This document shows, one piece after another, positions 34,202-42,238 of a stretch of 64,000 bases of DNA. The notes under the pieces were generated by a model. It worked only from the letters and a program-made list of their open reading frames with translations. It was not told where the DNA came from and made no database searches. This DNA comes from Burkholderiales bacterium (GTDB lineage: Bacteria > Pseudomonadota > Gammaproteobacteria > Burkholderiales > Burkholderiaceae_C): contig JADJCH010000027.1 in assembly GCA_016703325.1 (NCBI GenBank), positions 20,437-84,436 on the forward strand, written 5' to 3'. Position numbers and translations under genes: made by a program. Numbering within the stretch: position 1 is the stretch's first letter; every line of letters starts with the position of its first letter.

Positions 34202-35187
34202 ACCCGACCGAACCCCCCGTCTTGGCTCCCCGGCCGTCCGACCCCGAGTTGCCCGTCGATGACCTGCGGCGCCAATGGCTGGCCCGCGCGACCCGCCTGG
34301 CGGGTCTGACCGGCTGGGTGGGGGCCGCGGCCGGCCTGGCCGGGCTCGCGACCCCGCCCGAAGTCCGCGCCGCACCGGGCGGCCTGCCCAGCCAGATCGA
34401 CCACGCCGGCAGCTCGCCGGAGTGGGAGAAGCTGCGTGAGCGCCTGTTCCGCAACCGCCCCATCGTCACCGGCAGCGACAGCCTGGTGCAGCTGGTGGTG
34501 CCGCTGCGGGCAGCCTACGGCGCTTCGGTGCCGGTCAAGATCGTCTCTCGCATCCCGCAGACCGCGCAGCGCCATCTGCGCCGGCTGACCCTGCTGGTGG
34601 ACAAGAACCCCTCACCGGTGGCCGCCACGCTGGAGCTCTCGCTGGCGCTGGGGCAGGCCGACTTCGAGACCCGGCTGCGGGTGGACGAGTACGGCCACAT
34701 GCGCGTCATCGCCGAGCTCGACGACGGCAGCCTGCATGCCGCCTCGCGCTACGTGAAGGTCTCCGGCGGCTGCAGCGCGCCACCCAACCGCGACAGGATG
34801 CACCTGATCGGCCAGACCCAGCTGCGCCTGCCGGAGGGGCTGCGGCCCGCCGGCCAGCCCAGCGCCGCCGAAGTCAGCGTACTGCACCCCAACGACACCG
34901 GCTTCGAGCTCAACCAGGTCACGGTGATGTACATCCCGCCGCACTTCGTGCGCGCCATCCGCGTGGCCTACGACGGCGAGCGTCTGTTCGACCTGGACTG
35001 CGACTTCTCCGTGAGCGAGAACCCCACCTGGCGCTTCCACTTCCTGCCGCGCCGCGATGCCGGTGGCCGCGGGATCGGCCGCCTCACTGCGGAGGTGGAC
35101 GACACCAAGGACGGCCACTTCCGCGGTGCGCTGGACCTGGCTGCGGCGCTGGCCGATCGCACAGGCTCCGGCGAAAGGGCACTGTGA
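34198..35187 (+). CDS. Quinoprotein dehydrogenase-associated SoxYZ-like carrier, copy 2
   Basis: 329 residues. The N-terminus has no classic cleaved signal but carries a twin-arginine-like or anchor region (RATRLAGLTGWVGAAAGLAGLA). The SoxY part (LRRLTLLVDKNPSPVAATLEL, VDEYGHMRVIAEL) ends with VSGGCSAP (C192); the SoxZ part follows (SVLHPNDTGFELNQVT, IPPHFVRAIRV). It shares domain order and the motif with copy 1 but differs elsewhere, so the copies are old paralogues that probably have separate partners. Start overlaps the metallohydrolase-like gene; the end overlaps the thioredoxin-like gene (GTGA). Confidence 0.85.
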   Translation: MNPTEPPVLAPRPSDPELPVDDLRRQWLARATRLAGLTGWVGAAAGLAGLATPPEVRAAPGGLPSQIDHAGSSPEWEKLRERLFRNRPIVTGSDSLVQLVVPLRAAYGASVPVKIVSRIPQTAQRHLRRLTLLVDKNPSPVAATLELSLALGQADFETRLRVDEYGHMRVIAELDDGSLHAASRYVKVSGGCSAPPNRDRMHLIGQTQLRLPEGLRPAGQPSAAEVSVLHPNDTGFELNQVTVMYIPPHFVRAIRVAYDGERLFDLDCDFSVSENPTWRFHFLPRRDAGGRGIGRLTAEVDDTKDGHFRGALDLAAALADRTGSGERAL

Positions 35188-35861
35188 AACCCGGCGCGGC
35201 CGCACGGTTCCCGGCGCACGGTTCCCTGCGGGGCGGGTTGCCGGGTCGGGTGACGTGGCTGATGACGCGGCTGATGACGCGACTGGTGCAGGGGCTGCGA
35301 CCGTGGCTGCTGCCCTGGTGGCTGGCGTCGCTGCTGGTGGCCAGCCTGCTCGGCATGGGTGGCCTTGCCCGGGCCGGCCTGCCCGCCGCCTACGACGCCC
35401 TGGTGGTGGAGCCGCGCATCGGCTCGCCCGGCCCCAACGGTCAACCCGCAGCCTGGGAGTTTGACCTGCGCCCCGCCCAGCAGCGCGCCCGCCGGGAGGG
35501 TCGCCGGCTCTACGTCTACCTGGGGGCCGGCGACTGCGCCTACTGCCGCCGCTACGAGGCCTTCCTGGCTGCGCACGCCGCCGAGCTGCTGCCGCATTTT
35601 CGCGCCCAGTACCTGCTGGTGGACCTGCGCAGCCAGCTCAGCGTGCTGGAGCGGCAACTGGTGCTGCGCACCGAGGCCGTGCATGCCCCCTACGCCGATT
35701 TCCAGCGCAGCATCGGCGACCAGCGCGCCCGGCTGCTGGTCTACCCCAGCGTCTGGCTGCTCGATGCCCACAGCGGGCTGCCGCTGATGCAGATGCCGGC
35801 GGGGGCGGGCACCTTCCAGACCGTGCCGGAACAGCTGGAGATCCTCCGGCTGGAGCAATGA
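35184..35861 (+). CDS. Exported thioredoxin-like protein with CAYC motif
   Basis: 225 residues from GTG 35184 in a GTGA overlap. A hydrophobic segment at about 45-65 acts as signal or anchor. The thioredoxin-like domain contains RLYVYLGAGDCAYCRRYEAFL, with CAYC as the redox pair, and closes with YPSVWLLDAHSGLPL (cis-proline region). Paired with the SoxYZ-like cysteine carrier just upstream, it likely reduces or recharges the carrier cysteine, as SoxW/SoxS-type thioredoxins do in the Sox system; that role is inference. Confidence 0.8.
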   Translation: MKPGAAARFPAHGSLRGGLPGRVTWLMTRLMTRLVQGLRPWLLPWWLASLLVASLLGMGGLARAGLPAAYDALVVEPRIGSPGPNGQPAAWEFDLRPAQQRARREGRRLYVYLGAGDCAYCRRYEAFLAAHAAELLPHFRAQYLLVDLRSQLSVLERQLVLRTEAVHAPYADFQRSIGDQRARLLVYPSVWLLDAHSGLPLMQMPAGAGTFQTVPEQLEILRLEQ

Positions 35862-35943
35862 AAAGCAAAAACCGTGAAAGGGTTGTCTAGGGTTTTCCCT
35901 GACTCGTGAGATACTCCGCCCCAGTTCATTTCCGGAGGATCCC

Positions 35944-36249
35944 ATGCGCCGCCACCTGACCCTTGCCGCCCTGATCTCGGCCCCGCTCTGCGCGGCCTTC
36001 CTGACCTGCGCCGCCCCGGCGTTGGCGCAGTCTGCCCCCACAACCGCTACCGCAGCTGCTGCAGCCACCGCAGCGGACTACACCGTCTTCATCGACCCGC
36101 CGACGAACTTCGTCTTCGTCAAGCTGCCGCAGGGCTGGAAGTTTGCCGGCAAGGCCGAGGGGGTTCTGCCGGCCCCGCTGCCCGCCAACGTCGTCACCCG
36201 CCTGCTGCCGGCGGAGCGGGCGCTCGAGCAGGTGGCCCGGGCCGAGTAA
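35944..36249 (+). CDS. Small exported protein of unknown function
   Basis: 101 residues. A strong signal peptide ends PALAQ, followed by an Ala/Thr linker and a short conserved-looking domain YTVFIDPPTNFVFVKLPQGWKFAGKA. The CGGAGGA ribosome binding site is strong. Upstream is a gap of 82 bases containing AGGGTTTTCCCT, an inverted repeat that may be a regulatory site. Being exported and next to the relay genes it may belong to the same system, but it has its own leader. Confidence 0.7.
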   Translation: MRRHLTLAALISAPLCAAFLTCAAPALAQSAPTTATAAAAATAADYTVFIDPPTNFVFVKLPQGWKFAGKAEGVLPAPLPANVVTRLLPAERALEQVARAE

Positions 36250-36334
36250 GCTGCGGTCTGCGTCGAATTGCGCCATCGAATTGCGCCGTCGGATGGGCCG
36301 ATGGCGGGTGGCGCAAACCAGCTCAACTGCACCC

Positions 36335-36643
36335 ATGGGCCAAGCCAGACTCCGCGGTACCCCCGAACAACGCCGCCAGGCCGCCATCGAGCGGCAGCTG
36401 TCGCTGCGGCCCAAGTACGTCCGGTGCAACCACTGCCAGGCCGAGCTTACCGAGCTGCAGCCGATGGACATCTCGGACCTGAAGGGCATCGAGGCCGCCT
36501 TTGCGGCGCACTGCCCGCACTGCGACCACAACACCTTCGCCATCAAGGGTGAGCCCGAGGCGGTGGCGCAGATGCACATGGCCATCGAAGACGCCGCCGG
36601 CAGCGCCAGCCTGGCCGGCGTGGTGCCGGCTGCCAACCGCTGA
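36335..36643 (+). CDS. Small zinc-ribbon-like protein
   Basis: 102 residues from ATG 36335. Two CxxC pairs (CNHC and CPHC, about 32 residues apart) in KYVRCNHCQAELTEL and FAAHCPHCDHNTF form a probable zinc ribbon. There is no signal peptide, so it is cytoplasmic. No DNA-binding or catalytic motif recognised. It is separated by about 85 bases from the gene before and 89 bases from the one after. Confidence 0.65.
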   Translation: MGQARLRGTPEQRRQAAIERQLSLRPKYVRCNHCQAELTELQPMDISDLKGIEAAFAAHCPHCDHNTFAIKGEPEAVAQMHMAIEDAAGSASLAGVVPAANR

Positions 36644-36732
36644 TCGCCGGCAGTCACACCTTCCGGTTTTTGTTCGGTCCTTTCGACCGCGTCTGAGCAA
36701 GTCGGCGCGCGTCCAGCCCTTGCGGAGGTTGC

Positions 36733-37128
36733 ATGGTCCATCCCGCCCGTCCCGCCATCCCCCACGCCCGCATCTGCGCCTGGCTGCATGTGCTGTCCGG
36801 CGTGGCGGTGATGCTGTTGCTCAGCGCCTCGCTGGCCTACCTGGCCTCCCACTACAGCGGCAGCGCCATCCCCGAACAGGTCAAGGCCCTGCTGGGCAGC
36901 GCCGGCGTGGCCATCGGCACGGCGGTGTGCCTGGTCGCCGGGGTGGAGTTGATCGGCGGCGTGGCCTTCCTCGCCGGCAAACCCATCGGCCGCCCGATGC
37001 TGCTGCTGAGCAGCAGCTTTCAGCTCATCAACCTCCCCATCGGCACGGCGCTGGCGGTGTACAGCTACTGGGCGCTGTTGCGAGCCCCCTCCGGCGACTC
37101 CGGCGGGGACCACACCGCCCGCAGCTGA
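36733..37128 (+). CDS. Small inner-membrane protein
   Basis: 131 residues with three predicted membrane helices: LHVLSGVAVMLLLSASLAYL, VAIGTAVCLVAGVELIGGVAFL and PMLLLSSSFQLINLPIGTALAV. The ribosome binding site TGCGGAGGT is good. No family recognised. It converges with the HAD gene, whose stop lies 24 bases away. Confidence 0.65.
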   Translation: MVHPARPAIPHARICAWLHVLSGVAVMLLLSASLAYLASHYSGSAIPEQVKALLGSAGVAIGTAVCLVAGVELIGGVAFLAGKPIGRPMLLLSSSFQLINLPIGTALAVYSYWALLRAPSGDSGGDHTARS

Positions 37129-37152
37129 TCTGGGTCTCGCCGGGAGGCTGCT

Positions 37153-37812
37153 TCACCCGGGCAGCACCTTCCAGCCCCGCTCCAACGCCGCCCGCCGCAG
37201 CCGCTCATCCGGCCGCACGGCCACCGGCTTTTGCACGGCCTCCAACAGCGGCAGGTCGCTGGCGGAGTCGCTGTAGAAGGTGCTGAAGTCGCAGTCGGCC
37301 AGCCGGGGAGCGCTCTGGCGCGCCAGCCAGGCTTGCACGTGGGCGATCTTGTGCGGGCCCCAGCAGGGCTCGCCGATCACCTCGCCGGTGAGGTGGCCGG
37401 CGGTGTCGCGGGCCGATTCGGTGGCGATCAGGTCGTGCAGGCCGAACTGTTGCGCGAACACCTCGGCGATGAAGCGGGTGGTGGCGGTCACCAGCACGCA
37501 GTGGTGGCCGGCGTCACGGTGACGGGCCACCAGCGCGTGGGATGTGGCGGGCAGCCGGGGTGACATCGCGGCGGCGAATCCCTGCGCCAGCCGCGCCAGC
37601 TCTGCCGGTTCCAGGTGGCTGATCGGTCCGGCGGTGGCGCGGTGCAGGCCGCGGATGTCCTGCCGCCCGGCGACGTACTCGCGGCAGAGGTTCAGGTGGC
37701 GCTGTGGCGCATCGGCCGGCAGCACGCCTTGTGCGGCCAGCCACTCGGTCCAGGCCATGCCGCTGTCGAAGGGGATCAGCGTGTGGTCCAGGTCGAACAG
37801 GGCCAGCTGCAT
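37153..37812 (-). CDS. HAD-family phosphatase (SerB-like, subfamily IB)
   Basis: 219 residues with HAD motif I FDLDHTLI, motif II threonine in CVLVTATTRFIAE, and motif III/IV HKIAHVQAW ... FYSDSASDLPLLE. HAD-IB proteins include phosphoserine phosphatase-like enzymes. It begins 16 bases after the pabBC stop and is likely the last gene of the fhc operon; a phosphatase might act on a cofactor precursor, but the substrate is not known. Confidence 0.85.
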   Translation of the reverse strand: MQLALFDLDHTLIPFDSGMAWTEWLAAQGVLPADAPQRHLNLCREYVAGRQDIRGLHRATAGPISHLEPAELARLAQGFAAAMSPRLPATSHALVARHRDAGHHCVLVTATTRFIAEVFAQQFGLHDLIATESARDTAGHLTGEVIGEPCWGPHKIAHVQAWLARQSAPRLADCDFSTFYSDSASDLPLLEAVQKPVAVRPDERLRRAALERGWKVLPG

Positions 37813-37827
37813 GGCGCGGACCGTGGT

Positions 37828-39750
37828 TCAGCCGGCCGAGGTCGCCACATCGGCCGGGAGCGGGGCGGCGAGCTGACCCGGTGCCAGCTCGGCGCGCAGC
37901 ACCCCCCGCAACGCGTTGCTGACCCAGATCGCCTCGGCGCGCTGCAGGTCGGCCAGCGTCAGGCTGCGCTCAGCCGCGGCCACCAGCGGGTCGGCCAGCA
38001 GCTGGGCGCGCATCACGCCGGGCAGGGCGCCATCGCTCACCGGCGGGGTCCACCAGCGGCCATCCAGGCGCAGGAAGACGCTGCTGCGCCCGCCCTCCAC
38101 CAGCCGGCCGTCGCGGGTGAAGAACAGGCTGTCGAAGGCGCCCTGCGCCTCGGCGGCCGCCACGCCGGCGTCGTAGTGCGCCCGCAGCGTGGTCTTGAAG
38201 GCCGCCAGCGGCGCGGCATCCGGCAGGCGTTGCGGTGACAGCACCAGCCGCACCGGCGCGCTGCGTACCCCGTCGCGCTCGGCCGGCAGGGGCGTCAGCG
38301 CTGCCTGTCGCAGGCTGAGCCGGCCGTCGTGCGCCAGCGCCAGACGCAGCCGGGTCGGGCCGGCCAGGGCCTGCGCGGCTTCGGCCAGCAGCGCGCGGGC
38401 TGCCTGCGCGTCAAAGGCAAAGCCCAGCGCCTGCGCACTGCGCGACAGCCGGGCCAGGTGCTCATCCATCAGGGCGATGCCGTAGTGCGGCTCGCCACGC
38501 ATCGTCTCGAAGAGCTCGAAGCCCGGGTCCAGCGCGGTGAGGAAGCGCGCCTTCAGCCGGCATTCGGCACGTTCGTCGGCGGCCACGCTGTCCATCACGA
38601 TGCCGGCGCCCACGCCCAGGCGCAGGGGGCGCAGGCCGTTGCGCGCTTCGCCCAGGGTCAGGGTGCGGATGGCGACGTTGAGGCAGAAGTCCTCGCAACG
38701 CTGACCGGGGTCGGCAGCAGCATCCACCCACCCAATGGCGCCACAGTACAGTCCACGCGGCGTGCTTTCCAGCCGCTCGATCCACTGCATCGTGCGCCGC
38801 TTGGGCGCGCCGGTGATCGAGCCGCAGGGGAAGGTGGCGCGCAGCAGCGCCGCAAAGTCCACCGCCGGCTGCAGCCGCGCCTGCACGGTGGAGGTCATCT
38901 GGAAGACGGTGGTGTAGGGCTCGATGTCGAAGAGCTGCGGCACCCGCACCGAGCCGATCTGGGCGATGCGGCCCAGGTCGTTGCGCAGGAGGTCCACGAT
39001 CATCAGGTTCTCGGCTCGGTTCTTGGTGTCGCCGGCCAGCTCGCGGGCGGTTTCGCTGTCGCCCAGCGGGTCGCCGGCCACGCGCCGGGCGGTGCCCTTC
39101 ATCGGCCGGGCGGTGACGAGGCCCGCCTCGTGGCGCAGGAAGAGTTCCGGCGAGCGGCTCAGCACCCAGCGCCGGGCGTCGTCGCTGCGCGCCGGCAGGG
39201 CGATCAGCGCGCCGTAGGGCACCGGCTGGCGCTCGCGCAGGCGGCGGTACAGCGCCAGGGGCTCGCCCCAGGCCTGGCCGTCGAGGCGGTAGGTGTAGTT
39301 GACCTGGTAGGTCTCGCCGTCGGCAATCGCCGCGTGGATGGCCGCGATGGCGGCGTCGAAGGCCGCGTCGTCCACGCTCGGCGTCAGGCCCAGCGTGCCG
39401 GCCGGGGCACCGTCATCCTGCGCCGCCAGCCAGGCGCTGACGGCGTCGGCCGACAGCCTCGCCATCCGGCGGAACATCAGCAGGCGCAGCGCAGCCGGCT
39501 CATCCGCCGGGGCCGGGTGATGGGCATTGCCGATCAGCTGTGCGCCCCATTCGTAATCGGCCAGCAGCACGGCGTGAAGCGGCGCCGGCCCCCGCAGATC
39601 GGCCTGCACCGCGGCCCAGGTGGCATCCAGCTCTGCCGGGTCGGTGCAGCGGTGCTCGCGCACGAAGCCGGTGTAGAGCCGGCTGGTCGGCACGGCGTCA
39701 CTGGCGCCGGCGTCGTCGAGCAGCGCGAAGGGTTCCTGAAAAAGGGTCAT
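37828..39750 (-). CDS. pabBC: Bifunctional aminodeoxychorismate synthase component I / ADC lyase (PabB-PabC fusion)
   Basis: 640 residues from ATG 39750, overlapping the fae2 stop by ATGA. The N-terminal two thirds are chorismate-binding PabB: RSPELFLR, TARPMKGTARR (the lysine that marks ADC synthase), GDTKNRAENLMIVDLLRNDLGRI and PCGSITGAPKRRTM. The last third is a PLP-dependent aminotransferase-IV lyase (PabC) with GFELFETMRG, the lysine in FKTTLRAHYDAG and VEGGRSSVFLR. It makes 4-aminobenzoate from chorismate with a glutamine amidotransferase encoded elsewhere. 4-Aminobenzoate is used for folate and for tetrahydromethanopterin, which fits its place in the fhc operon. Confidence 0.93.
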   Translation of the reverse strand: MTLFQEPFALLDDAGASDAVPTSRLYTGFVREHRCTDPAELDATWAAVQADLRGPAPLHAVLLADYEWGAQLIGNAHHPAPADEPAALRLLMFRRMARLSADAVSAWLAAQDDGAPAGTLGLTPSVDDAAFDAAIAAIHAAIADGETYQVNYTYRLDGQAWGEPLALYRRLRERQPVPYGALIALPARSDDARRWVLSRSPELFLRHEAGLVTARPMKGTARRVAGDPLGDSETARELAGDTKNRAENLMIVDLLRNDLGRIAQIGSVRVPQLFDIEPYTTVFQMTSTVQARLQPAVDFAALLRATFPCGSITGAPKRRTMQWIERLESTPRGLYCGAIGWVDAAADPGQRCEDFCLNVAIRTLTLGEARNGLRPLRLGVGAGIVMDSVAADERAECRLKARFLTALDPGFELFETMRGEPHYGIALMDEHLARLSRSAQALGFAFDAQAARALLAEAAQALAGPTRLRLALAHDGRLSLRQAALTPLPAERDGVRSAPVRLVLSPQRLPDAAPLAAFKTTLRAHYDAGVAAAEAQGAFDSLFFTRDGRLVEGGRSSVFLRLDGRWWTPPVSDGALPGVMRAQLLADPLVAAAERSLTLADLQRAEAIWVSNALRGVLRAELAPGQLAAPLPADVATSAG

Positions 39751-40298
39751 CAATCCCAGTCGTTCATGTCGTGCTTGATGCTCGCACGGTTCGCGATGAG
39801 TTCGTCGATCGTGGGCTCGTTGGCCAGCGCCCGCTTCAGTGCCAGCTTGGTGGCCTCGTAGTTGGTGCGGTACATGTCTTTCCTGTCGAGGTTCGGGTCC
39901 TTGGCACAGCGTGGGTCGATCCACACCAGGCTGACGATGCAGAGCTCGTTGACCAGATCGCGCGGGATGATGCCCTCGATCACGCAGTCCAGCACCGCAT
40001 CGGCGGTGGCGCTCTGCACCACGCCGCCGAAGAGGTCGATGTTGGCCATGTCCTTGAGCGTCACCTTGGGCACGGTGATGGTGGCCGGGCGCACCAGCTG
40101 GTTGCAGGCGCGGATCGCGAACATCGCGGTGTGGCCCTTGCTCTGCGCCATCATGTTGGCGAAGGCCTGGCCCACCGGACCGTCGACGCGGCCGATCAGG
40201 ATCTCGGGCATCGCGTCGGTGAACTGGCCCTCGGCGGCCAGCACGGTGGCTTCGCCGGCGTGGAAGGTGTAGGGCAGAGCGCGGTGGGGGCTGGTCAT
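39750..40298 (-). CDS. fae2: Fae-like protein (formaldehyde-activating enzyme paralogue)
   Basis: 182 residues. The Fae fold is clear: ILIGRVDGPVGQAFANMMAQSKGHT, CNQLVRPATITVPKVTLKDM and NYEATKLALKRAL. The histidine that acts in catalysis in Fae (in VAHIDLIVGP of the canonical copy at 60878) is replaced by methionine here (DAMPEILIGR, residue 30). The aminopterin-binding regions are partly kept. It sits between fhcC and pabBC. Such paralogues are known from methylotrophs; their function is unclear and may be sensing or a different condensation. Confidence 0.88.
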   Translation of the reverse strand: MTSPHRALPYTFHAGEATVLAAEGQFTDAMPEILIGRVDGPVGQAFANMMAQSKGHTAMFAIRACNQLVRPATITVPKVTLKDMANIDLFGGVVQSATADAVLDCVIEGIIPRDLVNELCIVSLVWIDPRCAKDPNLDRKDMYRTNYEATKLALKRALANEPTIDELIANRASIKHDMNDWD

Positions 40299-40340
40299 CG
40301 GGTCTCCAGGGAAAACTGTCGTCGGGAAGGAAGAAGGGGT

Positions 40341-41192
40341 TCAGCGCGGCAGCAGCCACTCGCCGTGGCCGTCCACCGCCAGGTCGCCGCGCCAGCGCTG
40401 CGGGCGTCGGGAGGGCAGGGCGGCGAGCAGTTCGGCCAGCCGGTGGTCGGCCAGGTGGGTGGTGCCCAGGCGGGCCAGGTCGCGGGCAAGGAGCTGCCAG
40501 AACACGGCGGTGTCGCCCTGGCCGGGCACGAAGGTGGCGGGCGGTTCGGGCGCGGCGTCCGGTTGCAGCCAGACCACGCTGCCGCGGCGCTGGCCGTAGC
40601 CGGGGTGGGCCCCGGCGCGACCGCCCAGCAACACGCTGCCGGCCACCAGGCGGGAGGCGGCGAAGTCGCCCACGTCCCCACCGACGATGACGCTGCCGCG
40701 GCGCATGCGGTCGGCCAGCCGGTCGCCCGCCCGGCCGTGGATGCAGATCAGCCCGCCGCGCATGCCGTCCATGCTGCCGGGCAGCGTACTGGCGACGAAG
40801 TGGCCGGCATCACCTTCGATGTGCAGCTCGCCGCCGGCCATCTCCACGCCGGCCAGGTCGCCCGCCGAGCCGCGCACGCGGAGGGTGCCGGCGCGCATGG
40901 TGCTGCCGAGGTGGTCGCCCACGGGGCCGTCGACCCGGATGTCGCCGCCGTCCAGGCCCCAGCCGAGGTGATCGACGCGGGACAGGTCGCCGATGAAGTG
41001 GAGTCTGGGAGCTTCGGTCTCGAAAGCTTCGATGTGGAAGCACTCGGCCAGCGGCAGCCACTCGCGGCCATGCGCCACCGGCAGGCGCTCGACGGCCGCA
41101 AGGTCCAGCGCGGCCAGCGCGCCGGGCAGCACGCCGCGCAGGTCCAGCCGCAGTGGCAGGCGCTGGCGCAGGGTCAGGCGGTGGCCGTTCAT
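40341..41192 (-). CDS. fhcC: Formyltransferase/hydrolase complex subunit C
   Basis: 283 residues from ATG 41192, in ATGA overlap with fhcD. The long right-handed beta-helix of the FwdC/FhcC (GXGXG) family is seen as repeated GD/GG turns: GDLSRVDHLGWGLDGGDIRVDGPVGDHLG, then GDAGHFVAS and RGSVIVGGDVGDFAASRL. As part of the Fhc complex it helps release formate from formyl-methylofuran. The gap to fae2 is about 42 bases. Arg-rich C-terminal part matches other proteobacterial FhcC proteins. Confidence 0.9.
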   Translation of the reverse strand: MNGHRLTLRQRLPLRLDLRGVLPGALAALDLAAVERLPVAHGREWLPLAECFHIEAFETEAPRLHFIGDLSRVDHLGWGLDGGDIRVDGPVGDHLGSTMRAGTLRVRGSAGDLAGVEMAGGELHIEGDAGHFVASTLPGSMDGMRGGLICIHGRAGDRLADRMRRGSVIVGGDVGDFAASRLVAGSVLLGGRAGAHPGYGQRRGSVVWLQPDAAPEPPATFVPGQGDTAVFWQLLARDLARLGTTHLADHRLAELLAALPSRRPQRWRGDLAVDGHGEWLLPR

Positions 41193-42238
41193 GCCGACGC
41201 TCCTTGGGCTGCTGCGGATGCGGGTGCGGCACCCAGCAGCCTGCGCAGGTGGAAGTGGAAGGGCCCCAGCTTGCCGCCGTAGTTGCCGGCCGAGATCCGC
41301 AGCAGGCCGCTGTCGGCTCCCCGGTCGATCACGGCGTGCATGCCCACGCGCATCGCCTCGCCCACCGCGGCCTCGGTCAATCCGTCGATGACGATCTCCA
41401 TCACGCAGCCGATGCGTTCGTCGAGCTCGGAGCTCTTCGCCAGCCCGACCAGCGTAGGGCAGAAGGCGTCGTTGGTGGAGGCCATCAGCGCCGGGTACTG
41501 GCTGCCCACCTTGGAGCCGGAGCGCACCACGCCGCCGGGGAAGGGCATCACCACGTCCGGCACCCGGCGCATCGCGGCCACGGCGGCCTCGGCGGCGTCC
41601 AGCGCGGCGTCGGTGTCGCGGGCCAGCAGCAGCAGGTTGCCGCCACCCACCGCCTTGACCACCGCGGTGGTTTCCTGCGCGACGAACTCGCCGTCCATCA
41701 CCGGCACGCGCCAGTAGCGCCGCCCGCCGATCACCTTGCTGGTCTGCCAGCCGTCGCCGAAGAAGCGCAGGTTCTTGCCCAGAGCGATCGCCTCCCCTTC
41801 GTGAATGCCGGCGTACACGGCGGTCGTCGGGCAGGTCAGCACGCACTGGCCGACGCGGCGCTCCAGCTGCTTGGCCAGCTCCTTGCCGCTCATCGCGAAC
41901 AGCAGCAGCGCCACGCCGGGTCGGCCGTCGGGCGTCTCGTCGGGGCTCAGCTCGCGCTCGATGCCGGCTTCGCAGCCGCAGGCGATCACCGAGGTGGCGA
42001 AGCCGGTCGCAGTCACGCCCGCATGCCGCGCCCACTCGATGCGGTGCGCGGTGACGATGAGGCGCGTGGCCTTCATCGGGAAGGCTTCGGCGAAGGTGTC
42101 GTCCACCGCGATGCCGTTGAGGACTGTCTGCCCCTCGTCCGACGGGTACGTCGACCGATCCCCCGAGGGGATTGCGGGCCGGCTTGGGAGCGGCCCGGCG
42201 CTCGGCCCGCTCGATGCGCTTGCCACAGTGGAAGTCAT
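41189..42238 (-). CDS. fhcD: Formylmethanofuran:H4MPT formyltransferase subunit FhcD (Ftr)
   Basis: 349 residues from ATG 42238 (ATGA overlap with fhcA); an ATG seven codons upstream lies within fhcA. Ftr-type sequence: VDDTFAEAFPMKATRLIVTA, TGFATSVIACGCEAGIERELSP, LTCPTTAVYAG and GGVVRSGSKVGSQYPALMASTNDAFCPTL. It moves the formyl group from formyl-H4MPT to methylofuran, after which FhcAB hydrolyse it. The N-terminus before VLNGIAVDD is a Ser/Pro-rich extension of about 40 residues. Confidence 0.93.
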   Translation of the reverse strand: MTSTVASASSGPSAGPLPSRPAIPSGDRSTYPSDEGQTVLNGIAVDDTFAEAFPMKATRLIVTAHRIEWARHAGVTATGFATSVIACGCEAGIERELSPDETPDGRPGVALLLFAMSGKELAKQLERRVGQCVLTCPTTAVYAGIHEGEAIALGKNLRFFGDGWQTSKVIGGRRYWRVPVMDGEFVAQETTAVVKAVGGGNLLLLARDTDAALDAAEAAVAAMRRVPDVVMPFPGGVVRSGSKVGSQYPALMASTNDAFCPTLVGLAKSSELDERIGCVMEIVIDGLTEAAVGEAMRVGMHAVIDRGADSGLLRISAGNYGGKLGPFHFHLRRLLGAAPASAAAQGASA

